Positions 1-6,429 of a DNA stretch of 37,115 bases are shown here, in pieces (positions within the stretch are counted from its first letter, which is position 1; each line of letters starts with the position of its first letter). The DNA is taken from the IMG/VR virus record IMGVR_UViG_3300006480_000001, positions 1 through 37,115 of that record; one strand, given 5' to 3'. This DNA comes from a virus. Below the pieces are notes generated by a model, which made no database searches, was not told the DNA's origin, and saw nothing but the letters and a program-made list of their open reading frames with translations. The position numbers and the translations under genes are program-made.

Positions 1-43
1 GGGTTAATCATGCAGCAGCAGTCTAAGGGTCCTTCCCCCTAGG

Positions 44-77
44 GTATTCTTAGTGTAATCTTAGTGTGTTCTTAAGT
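44..77. repeat. Three tandem 11-12 bp repeats near the genome end
   Basis: Three head-to-tail units lie at 44-54, 55-65 and 66-77, reading GTATTCTTAGT, GTAATCTTAGT and GTGTTCTTAAGT. They sit downstream of the terminase gene and of a T7-like promoter. T7 carries arrays of short repeats beside its terminal redundancy, so these may mark the approach to the terminal repeat. That reading rests on position and arrangement, not on sequence identity with T7. Confidence 0.6.
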
Positions 78-104
78 ATGGAGTCAGAATTACGGGTGTA
101 TTCT

Positions 105-127
105 TTCTCCTATAGTGGTCCCTAATA
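105..127 (-). promoter_or_regulatory. T7-class phage promoter, phi-OR-like
   Basis: On the minus strand, positions 127 to 111 match the T7 promoter consensus at 12 of 17 places from -17 to -1, including the whole core CACTATA, and transcription would start at 110 with GGAGA. It overlaps the last codons of the terminase large subunit and fires toward the end of the genome. T7 has promoter phi-OR at the same place, beyond gene 19. The phage's own RNA polymerase is the expected user. Confidence 0.65.
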
Positions 128-1843
128 GAAATCTTTAAGGAAACCTTGGTCAGAAACGTTGCTATTACTAATTTGTTGAGGAGTCATACCCATAGCAGTT
201 TGAGATATGGTGTTATTGAACATAGAGTTCCAATTATCTGTATGTATAGATAGTAATTCTTCTTTTCTTTTGGAGATATTTAGGTCTTCATTTTGAGCCA
301 TATATTCTGTCCAGTAAGCAACTGCACCTGCAAGGGAGTCAACAAGGTCATCATGTACTAGGGAACCTCTATGACGAGAGATACGAGATAGTTGATAGAC
401 GAGTTGAAGCTTAAGTCTTCTTTCTGGTGTCTCTTGAGGGTTAGAACGGAAGTCTTTTTCTATCACTTTGCGGTCAATTATGAGCCTGTGAGAGTTCATT
501 ACAGGTTCTAGGGTGTCGATTATTCTTAGTTCTTTGGTCTTATTGTTTCTAACGTCTTCAACTTGGCATGGGTGAAACCTCATAAGGAAGGGTTTGAGGA
601 GTTCAGCGAACATACCACCGCCAAAGTTTTGTTCAACAAGTATTTGATTTATGTTATTGTCTCTAGCAATCTTACTAATCTTCTCTAGAACAGCGTCAGA
701 ATAGCCTCCTGAGAGTCCTAAACACTCTGTGACGTATAAATTACCATTAAGCATCTTAACGCAGCTTATAGCGGTCTGGTCCTTGCCCTTCCCTGAGGGA
801 TCAACGAACATAACTGACCCTGTATATTCTATAAAGTCACCAAATTCTTGGGCTGGTCGGTAAAATCTATCGCCATTGAAGCCTACACATTGCAGATCTG
901 TGATGACATATTCTGGATTATTAGACCAAATTATTTTTTCTGGTGCAAATTCTTTGTTTACAGAAGCAATTACTAGGTCGTTTATCTTTAAAGGGTATCT
1001 ATCTTGATCTGAGAGAGTTGTATCTAGTTGAAACTGTAGATTGAAGCCAGAACGACCATAGGAAGCTTCACGTTCCATCAAATCTTGTGCAGAGAACCTT
1101 ATAGGGTCTACAGGATCATTAGGCTTTACAAGCCCTTCTGTAAGCTTTCTGTTGATAATAGGAGCAAGTCTATCTCCATAGTTGTTTTTTAGCTGTGGGT
1201 ATCTAGCTGTCCATATTCTTGTTTCGTATCCTCTTTCTTCTAGTGTCAGGTACACAGAGTTTTCTACTTGTGGTGTACCAAGAAAGGTAATCTTGCCATT
1301 TGGTTTTAATATCGCTTCAAATTCTTTTACAGCTTCACTAAGTTTGTCTCTCATTGGTTGTGTATAGGAATTATTCGGAACTTCTACGTCATCAGCGATA
1401 ACTTCATCTGCTCTAGCTCCTGACATTTGCCCTAAGACACCCCTAGAAGAGCATGAGGGAGCATGATCGGCTTGTGCAGGTTTTACATCAAAACTCACCT
1501 TACTGTTTCTCTGGTCATCTCTGGGTATCAAATCAGCAAGTATTGGCATCTCATTGATAAGACGCATGGTAAATGTAGTAAAGTTATCGGCTCTATCTTT
1601 ACTGGCAGATACGACCAAGAATTTTAGCTGTGGATTCATACGAAGTTTCCACACTACATAGGTAGATGTAATCCAACTCTTACCTACACCACGAAATCCC
1701 TGTATGATTTTACGTCTTGCACCATATTGTAGATATTCAGCAATATCTAACTGAACAGGTGTAGGGTCTGGTAGGTTTAGATGTCTCCAAGTAACAATTA
1801 AGAAATATCTAAAGTCCTGTAGTTTTTTTGGTAAGGGTTGCAA
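122..1843 (-). CDS. terL: Terminase large subunit (T7 gp19-like)
   Basis: This 573-aa protein is the ATPase-nuclease motor that packages DNA into the prohead through the portal. The ATPase half has a Walker A motif GFRGVGKS (49-56) and a Walker B-like VIADDVE (148-154). The nuclease half shows FVDPSGKGKD with the metal-binding Asp348, an acidic VEQ near 404, and HDDLVDSL near the C-terminus. Length is close to T7 gp19 (586 aa). The start is TTG at 1843, because a stop lies just upstream in frame and the next ATG would remove the ATPase motif. It follows the 74-aa gene by 10 bases and is the last gene of the late transcription unit. Identification is secure; only the non-ATG start is unusual. 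Confidence 0.96.
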   Translation of the reverse strand: MQPLPKKLQDFRYFLIVTWRHLNLPDPTPVQLDIAEYLQYGARRKIIQGFRGVGKSWITSTYVVWKLRMNPQLKFLVVSASKDRADNFTTFTMRLINEMPILADLIPRDDQRNSKVSFDVKPAQADHAPSCSSRGVLGQMSGARADEVIADDVEVPNNSYTQPMRDKLSEAVKEFEAILKPNGKITFLGTPQVENSVYLTLEERGYETRIWTARYPQLKNNYGDRLAPIINRKLTEGLVKPNDPVDPIRFSAQDLMEREASYGRSGFNLQFQLDTTLSDQDRYPLKINDLVIASVNKEFAPEKIIWSNNPEYVITDLQCVGFNGDRFYRPAQEFGDFIEYTGSVMFVDPSGKGKDQTAISCVKMLNGNLYVTECLGLSGGYSDAVLEKISKIARDNNINQILVEQNFGGGMFAELLKPFLMRFHPCQVEDVRNNKTKELRIIDTLEPVMNSHRLIIDRKVIEKDFRSNPQETPERRLKLQLVYQLSRISRHRGSLVHDDLVDSLAGAVAYWTEYMAQNEDLNISKRKEELLSIHTDNWNSMFNNTISQTAMGMTPQQISNSNVSDQGFLKDFY

Positions 1844-1853
1844 TGATTATGTT

Positions 1854-2078
1854 TTAAGATAGTCCATATTCTTTTTTAGCTTTCTGATATTGTTTCTTAC
1901 CTTCTGGTGTATCAGGAAACCCATAATGGAGGTGCATATCACCATGTTTAATTCTTTCTTTCATTTGTTTCATTCCTTCAGTAGTTCTTCTTCCAGCTTT
2001 AGGGTACATTTTTTTGTAATCAGCTTGCGTTAGCTTTTTCTTTTTATTAATTTTTAAAGAATCTCTTTTTTCTGACAT
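1854..2078 (-). CDS. Small basic protein with SLKI motif, between terminase subunits
   Basis: A 74-aa, lysine-rich protein of unknown function. It begins SEKRDSLKINKKKK after the initiator Met, followed by LTQADYKKMYPKAGRRT and a charged tail with HGDMHLHYGFPDTPEGKK. The ATG at 2078 lies two bases after the stop of the small terminase gene, which suggests translational coupling; a longer in-frame version starting at 2165 would lie inside that gene and is unlikely. The RDSLKI piece recurs in other tiny proteins of this phage (19849-19920, 21371-21622, 24809-25042). Its place between the terminase subunits suggests a packaging or virion role, which is inference only. Confidence 0.75.
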   Translation of the reverse strand: MSEKRDSLKINKKKKLTQADYKKMYPKAGRRTTEGMKQMKERIKHGDMHLHYGFPDTPEGKKQYQKAKKEYGLS

Positions 2079-2080
2079 GA

Positions 2081-2302
2081 TTACAACTCCGCTAGAGGTA
2101 CAGCATCTAGGTCTGGTAGGTTGTTCATAATCTCTTCCATTGGGTTGTTTTCTACAGGAATACACTCAATACCATTATCTTTTAAAAACTGTCTAGCTAC
2201 GTTTAAATCCCCTGCCTTTGCTTCGCCACTTTTTATCAGATCAAGTATATGTTTTGCTAACTCATAATGTATGGTCTTAAGTATTTTTAAGTTTTTATCC
2301 AT
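2081..2302 (-). CDS. terS: Terminase small subunit (T7 gp18-like DNA-packaging protein)
   Basis: This 73-aa protein resembles the short DNA-maturation subunit of T7-like phages, which recognises concatemeric phage DNA and partners the large subunit. The visible signature is ELAKHILDLIKSGEAKAGDL followed by NVARQFLKDNGIE, a pattern I know from podoviral small terminases. T7 gp18 is slightly longer (89 aa). The ATG start at 2302 has no strong Shine-Dalgarno. The gene precedes a small basic gene and then the large subunit, so the subunits are split by one small gene. Confidence 0.82.
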   Translation of the reverse strand: MDKNLKILKTIHYELAKHILDLIKSGEAKAGDLNVARQFLKDNGIECIPVENNPMEEIMNNLPDLDAVPLAEL

Positions 2303-2329
2303 AATAAGTCTTGTTTTTAATTAATATAA

Positions 2330-2638
2330 TCACTTTTTATCTGTTTTGCCAAACAGAAGATACTTAATTTTACCTACAAAACCTAGGTTTCTAACCTTTT
2401 TATATAGTTCTATGCTTTTTTCATAGCGATATAATTTGGTTTCTATTTCTGATATACGCATTATTGCTGAAGTCAAAAGCAAATCTTGTAGCTTGGTGTA
2501 TTTAACTAGGTCTAAACAGTATGCTCTTATAGCTTCATCAGGCATTTGTTCTGTTTCACGTTGTTTGATTTCAATTTCAAACTCGACTTCTGGCGGTGGA
2601 TTGCCAACAAGTATCTTAAAAAATTCTTTGTGGTTCAT
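2330..2638 (-). CDS. Hypothetical protein, predicted helical
   Basis: A 102-aa protein with no domain I can name. The N-terminal third is acidic (PPPEVEFEIEIKQRE), the middle is rich in helix-forming residues (YTKLQDLLLTSAIMRISEIE), and the C-terminus is basic with hydrophobic stretches (GFVGKIKYLLFGKTDKK), which could touch a membrane. It starts with ATG at 2638, directly after the stop of the preceding gene, and lies 27 bases before the small terminase gene in the late operon. Similar small genes are common near the packaging genes of T7-like phages of marine bacteria, without known function. Confidence 0.7.
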   Translation of the reverse strand: MNHKEFFKILVGNPPPEVEFEIEIKQRETEQMPDEAIRAYCLDLVKYTKLQDLLLTSAIMRISEIETKLYRYEKSIELYKKVRNLGFVGKIKYLLFGKTDKK

Positions 2639-2639
2639 A

Positions 2640-2804
2640 TCAATTCAATTTTGGGAATAGTTGTTGCTCCAACATATCAACAGCACGATCATCTAGTGTG
2701 TTGGTGGTTTGTTTGCAGATTGCTCTAAGCAAATCGACTACTAATCTCTTTACAGCAGTTGTGGTAAAGAATTTAAGTAATACTGGTTTTAAGATTTTTA
2801 GCAT
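2640..2804 (-). CDS. Small helical protein of unknown function
   Basis: A 54-aa protein beginning MLKILKPVLLKFFTTTAVKR. The N-terminal half is an amphipathic, basic helix; the second half contains CKQTTNTLDDRAVDMLEQQL. I chose the ATG at 2804 over an in-frame TTG at 2828 because the ATG gives the compact helix-first protein, but neither start has a clear Shine-Dalgarno. The stop lies immediately before the ATG of the next gene. It is the last minus-strand gene before the plus-strand island. A small amphipathic protein here could take part in lysis or membrane interaction; that is a guess from composition. Confidence 0.65.
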   Translation of the reverse strand: MLKILKPVLLKFFTTTAVKRLVVDLLRAICKQTTNTLDDRAVDMLEQQLFPKLN

Positions 2805-2871
2805 AATAACTATTGTGTTACTTTCCAAACATAGCTACATTGTTAGTATTAAACAAGAGTCTTAACTTTTC

Positions 2872-3126
2872 ATGGAAGAAAAAGAAGAAAAGGAAGGTTT
2901 TGATTGGGGTGATCTGTTTGGTCACGCTGTCCGATTTTTAATCTTGACTTGGAGTTTATCAATGATGACTCTTGGATACATGGGTAAGGTAAGAATTGAC
3001 GGAGCATTTACCGCAGGTTTAGTTAGTGGTGTGCTAGGTTCTTATGGAATTTCCGTTGGACAAAAGAAAAATGGCAATTCTCCTAAAATAGTGGATAATA
3101 GTAAAAACAAGGTAGGTATCAAATGA
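2872..3126 (+). CDS. Small membrane protein, holin-like candidate
   Basis: An 84-aa protein with a charged N-terminus (EEKEEKEGFDWGDLFGHA), a first hydrophobic segment at about residues 21-37 (VRFLILTWSLSMMTLGYM), a second weaker one at about 46-62 (AFTAGLVSGVLGSYGISVG), and a basic polar tail. Two membrane segments and small size fit a class II holin, but no sequence motif proves this. It opens the only plus-strand cluster and overlaps the next gene by the four bases ATGA, so the genes are probably translated together. Similar proteins occur in cyanophages as far as I recall. No Shine-Dalgarno is visible before the ATG. Confidence 0.75.
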   Translation: MEEKEEKEGFDWGDLFGHAVRFLILTWSLSMMTLGYMGKVRIDGAFTAGLVSGVLGSYGISVGQKKNGNSPKIVDNSKNKVGIK

Positions 3127-3488
3127 AAAAATTATTATTACTAAGTTTGTTTATAGCTGCACCTTGCTACGCAAACGGAGTGCCAACGTGGTCAACTGGC
3201 TCTAGCAATAGAACTGAAAATACTACTCAGACTATAACTAGATCAATAGTTACTCAGAAATATGGGTCTGCTCTGGAAACTTGGGAAGCTTCAAATATTG
3301 CTGTTACAAGTGCTTCTAGCGGAGGAATAACAGCTACAGATGCAATTTTTACTCCTAATACTGCTACTGATGATTGGTCATTAAGTGTGACTACTAGAGC
3401 ATCAGGAACTAAAATAGAAGAAATTACACAGAATGATACGATTACGACTACTAGCGTTATCACTAGCTTGTCTGTCTTTAGTCAGTAA
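3123..3488 (+). CDS. Secreted protein with signal peptide, unknown function
   Basis: A 121-aa protein with a textbook Sec signal peptide (KKLLLLSLFIAAPCYA), probable cleavage after residue 17 before NGVP. The mature part is small, rich in Thr and Ser, with the look of beta strands (TENTTQTITRSIVTQKYGSA; TTSVITSLSVF). It overlaps the upstream membrane-protein gene by ATGA and the downstream secreted-protein gene by 56 bases in another frame. Export to the periplasm or cell surface is well supported by the signal peptide; the purpose, such as lysis, blocking superinfection or envelope change, cannot be read from the sequence. Confidence 0.78.
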   Translation: MKKLLLLSLFIAAPCYANGVPTWSTGSSNRTENTTQTITRSIVTQKYGSALETWEASNIAVTSASSGGITATDAIFTPNTATDDWSLSVTTRASGTKIEEITQNDTITTTSVITSLSVFSQ

Positions 3489-3987
3489 TAAAGCAAGAGC
3501 CGAAGGCGATACAAACGTACAGGCTCAACCAAATGCGGTTGGTAATTCTAGTATTATTAATCAGAATATGAATATTAATAATGGAATGACAGGTAAACAG
3601 CAGTTTGGAAACTTAGTTTGTAGTCAACCTACTTTGGCTGTAACTCCTTTTTATACAGGAAATGATGCACAGGGCGAAGATACTTATTCTATAAACGAAG
3701 GTTGGGGAGTACAGATGAGTTTTATGATACCTCTGGGAGATAATCAAACTTGTAACGAATTATCCAAAGTAAAGCTAGACCTAGCCAAAGAAGAACTAGA
3801 CAAGCAAGTGCATGATAAACAGCTAGTTCGTGTTTTGAAGTGTAGTCAGCTTCACGCATCAGGCTACATGATAAACCCTAAGTCTAAGTTCGCATATATT
3901 TGCAATGATGTAATCAATATACGAACTTATGTAAAAGCTAATCCTTCTTTGTTTGCAGATCCTTTACCTCTTTCTTCAGAACCTTAG
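3433..3987 (+). CDS. Secreted protein with signal peptide, unknown function
   Basis: A 184-aa protein with a signal peptide (IRLRLLALSLACLSLV...ARA) and likely cleavage after Ala23 before EGDTN. The mature protein has an Asn/Gln-rich start (SSIINQNMNINNGM), a YTGNDAQGEDTYSINEGWGV segment, four cysteines (CSQP, TCNELS, LKCSQL, YICNDV) that could form disulfides in the periplasm, and a helical stretch at about 115-135. Its signal peptide is encoded inside the 3' end of the preceding gene, in a different frame. Its 3' end overlaps the convergent minus-strand gene by 50 bases. Function unknown. Confidence 0.78.
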   Translation: MIRLRLLALSLACLSLVSNKARAEGDTNVQAQPNAVGNSSIINQNMNINNGMTGKQQFGNLVCSQPTLAVTPFYTGNDAQGEDTYSINEGWGVQMSFMIPLGDNQTCNELSKVKLDLAKEELDKQVHDKQLVRVLKCSQLHASGYMINPKSKFAYICNDVINIRTYVKANPSLFADPLPLSSEP

Positions 3988-4423
3988 TAAATATTTTCTT
4001 AAATGTTTTCTTAATAAAAGCTAATACGCTTTGCATGGCAATCCCGCCCGCCACACTCACAACGCTTGCAGTTCCCGCAGCGATTACAGAGGAGGCAATG
4101 ACCTCTGGGGCGGGAATAGGCATTTCCCCAAAAAATGGTATATTAAACGTAGCTACAGGTTCTTCAGTTGATAAAGTTTCTTTGGGGTTTGGCAGGTTTG
4201 TCGGTATTGTTTCTGGTGTTAGCTGTAACTCTTCCCCCTTTGAAGATGTTGTTTCTTCTTCAGCAGAAGATTCCTGACCTCCCAGACCCGACTCAACTTG
4301 TTCCAGAGAAGGTAAAAGAATTGGATCTAGATAAGGTTCCTCTACCACAGGTGGATGGAATATTGTATTAGGTGGTTTAAGAATATAGTTTGTATCAGGT
4401 AAATATATTTCTGGTATATCCAC
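3938..4423 (-). CDS. Proline-rich protein with hydrophobic and amphipathic C-terminus
   Basis: A 161-aa protein in three parts: a proline-rich N-terminus (IPEIYLPDTNYILKPPNT), an acidic Ser/Thr/Glu-rich linker (SSAEEETTSSKGEE), and from about residue 105 a small-residue hydrophobic helix (VIASSVIAAGTASVVSVAGG) followed by a strongly basic amphipathic helix (FIKKTFKKIFTKVLKKEVK). I recall proteins of this design next to fibre genes of cyanophages, mostly unannotated or called structural. The start is GTG at 4423, directly after the stop of the fibre gene, so coupling is likely. The design would suit membrane insertion, but that is inference. Confidence 0.75.
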   Translation of the reverse strand: MDIPEIYLPDTNYILKPPNTIFHPPVVEEPYLDPILLPSLEQVESGLGGQESSAEEETTSSKGEELQLTPETIPTNLPNPKETLSTEEPVATFNIPFFGEMPIPAPEVIASSVIAAGTASVVSVAGGIAMQSVLAFIKKTFKKIFTKVLKKEVKDLQTKKD

Positions 4424-6418
4424 TTAGGTGTAAGAACCATGATAAGTTCCGGCTGTTGTACCGTTTGTCCATGAGTTGCCGTTATTACTCCAAATGGCTT
4501 TTCCAGCACTTCCAAAACCCCCACCTTGTCCGGGGCCAAAGTTAGTATTATACGTAGCATTACCACCATCATTACCAGAGGTACCATTATTACCAAGGGT
4601 ACCACCATTACCGCCAGTACCACCAACACCACCTATATTGTAAGAACCATTTTGTCCAGAAGCACCATTAGTCTGATTTTGGTTGTAACCTTGGCCTTGA
4701 CCACCATCACCACCACGGCCACCGTGATAGTAAGCAAGTTGCTGTCCTGTTCGACCGGCACCGCCGCCGCCACCGCCACCTCCTCCGCCAGAAATCTGAC
4801 CGCCTGAAAGGTTGTTTATTGTTGCGTTTGCACTATCTACTTGTATTCCGTGACCACCATTTTCACCACCTTGACCATTTTGAGGGTTAGTTTGGTATTG
4901 TTGACTACCTAAACCACCATCACCGCCTAAACCACCTCTTCCTATTACGGTTCCTGATACATTTAGTGTTAGTGTACCACCCATACCAGAAGAAATTAAT
5001 ATAGCTGAACCTCCAGCATTAGTTCCTCCAACTGTAACTCCGCTTGGAACGTTGTATATTTTTGATATATTAGCACTCCAATTTGAACCAAATACACTTG
5101 ATAAAACTATATTTGTAGAATTATTAGTTGCATTAAATGTTGGTACAATGTCTACTTTACCTTCTATATAGGCAATACTACCAGAAATAAAGAATATAGT
5201 ACAAAAACCTCTAGCTGGTATAGTATTATTTCCAGTAGGGTAAGAAGGATCATTAGTATTATATATAGTTAGACCTGATCCTGTAAAAAGATTTTTGAAG
5301 CTTGCACTATTATTAACAAGAATTACTCTATCACCAGCAGAAAAAACATTATTTGGTATGGTAATGTCTCCAGATAAATTTATAGCTTTGCCAGCATCAG
5401 TAGCTACTAAAGTATAAGCATTACTTTGATTGTTTATAGATGTTGTAGCAGCAGGTAAATTAGTTAGATTAGAGCCATCACCATATAAAGTATCTGCATA
5501 AATATTTTGCCAACGTACAGCATTAGTTCCTAAATCAAAAGCACTATCAGTAAGAGGTTTTATATTACCACCAGATATATGTGTACCTTGATAACCTCCA
5601 AACTCCCAGACCTGACCTATACTAGCTCCTCCATTATAAGCACCTGTAACTTCTATGTTGCCACCACTCGTTAGACGTATAATAGGTTGAACACCAGAAC
5701 CCAATAAAAATCGAAGAGATCCAAATATTTGTACAGCTTGGTTTGCACCACTTCTTCCAAAAACACTAGAAGTAGCATCTACAGTAAAGTTAGCATCTGT
5801 ACCATCAAGAGCTACTTTAAATTGACCTGTGCCAGCATCAATTATTTCAGCACTAGAATTTCCTTCTGTTATAGAGTCAGTAGCTAAACCTGTAATTTTA
5901 CTTGCAGCTATACCAGATGCAATCTTATCGTTGGTAACTGCACCATCTAAAATTTTATTTGTAGTTACTGCGTCATCTGCAATTTTTACGCTAGTGACTG
6001 CATTACTAGCAAGTTTACTTTCTGTTATGCTTCCATCTGTTACAGAGCCAGAAATTTTAAACTGACCAGCCATATTAATGTGGCTACTGCATTGGTAATA
6101 CAAAAGGTCAGGAGCATCATGCGGTACTGTAAATACTATTTCTGTACCACCAGCACCACCATTATTTGTTACCCCTGTGCTGTATTGATCGTTAGTGCCA
6201 CCATTAGCAATACTGGTTTTTATATAGAAAGGGTGTTGTCCACTAGCATTTCTATTTTCAAAGATATAAGTATGACCTCTATTGAGATATAGCGTAGGGT
6301 CATTTACTGCACCTGTAAGACCTTTACCTGTAAATGTATAGTGATTTGTACTACTAGCACCTAATACATAACGTAAGGTATCTTCTATTAGTCTTGATGT
6401 AACTTGTGTTAAAGGCAT
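4424..6418 (-). CDS. Tail fibre with cupredoxin-like N-terminal domain and glycine-rich tip
   Basis: A 664-aa fibre-like protein. Residues about 22-124 form a cupredoxin-like domain (YTFTGKGLTG, LYLNRGHTYIFEN, FTVPHDAPDLLYYQC). His62, Cys110, His113 and Met116 are arranged like type-1 copper ligands, though Cys-x2-His-x2-Met is tighter than in plastocyanin. Residues about 125-175 are short repeats of the ITESKLASNAVTSVKIADDA type, common in trimeric fibre shafts. The C-terminal 145 or so residues are extremely glycine-rich, with a run of ten Gly and many GGxGG steps, like the polyglycine tips of some T4-type gp38 adhesins. It probably binds the host surface. It follows the gp17-like fibre and starts with ATG at 6418. 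Confidence 0.88.
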   Translation of the reverse strand: MPLTQVTSRLIEDTLRYVLGASSTNHYTFTGKGLTGAVNDPTLYLNRGHTYIFENRNASGQHPFYIKTSIANGGTNDQYSTGVTNNGGAGGTEIVFTVPHDAPDLLYYQCSSHINMAGQFKISGSVTDGSITESKLASNAVTSVKIADDAVTTNKILDGAVTNDKIASGIAASKITGLATDSITEGNSSAEIIDAGTGQFKVALDGTDANFTVDATSSVFGRSGANQAVQIFGSLRFLLGSGVQPIIRLTSGGNIEVTGAYNGGASIGQVWEFGGYQGTHISGGNIKPLTDSAFDLGTNAVRWQNIYADTLYGDGSNLTNLPAATTSINNQSNAYTLVATDAGKAINLSGDITIPNNVFSAGDRVILVNNSASFKNLFTGSGLTIYNTNDPSYPTGNNTIPARGFCTIFFISGSIAYIEGKVDIVPTFNATNNSTNIVLSSVFGSNWSANISKIYNVPSGVTVGGTNAGGSAILISSGMGGTLTLNVSGTVIGRGGLGGDGGLGSQQYQTNPQNGQGGENGGHGIQVDSANATINNLSGGQISGGGGGGGGGGAGRTGQQLAYYHGGRGGDGGQGQGYNQNQTNGASGQNGSYNIGGVGGTGGNGGTLGNNGTSGNDGGNATYNTNFGPGQGGGFGSAGKAIWSNNGNSWTNGTTAGTYHGSYT

Positions 6419-6429
6419 AGTAAACTAAT

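Noticed and set aside
3123-3987. One frameshifted gene instead of two secreted proteins
   Set aside because: Each frame has its own complete signal peptide and start, so overlap of two genes is the simpler reading.
4168-4371. Plus-strand 67-aa frame with hydrophobic start and proline-rich end
   Set aside because: It lies fully opposite the proline-rich minus-strand gene, whose start abuts the fibre stop; the hydrophobic part is a mirror of that gene's codons.
4526-4807. Plus-strand open frame opposite the glycine-rich fibre tip
   Set aside because: It is the complement of glycine codons (Thr/Ile-rich), with no start signal; the minus-strand fibre explains the sequence.
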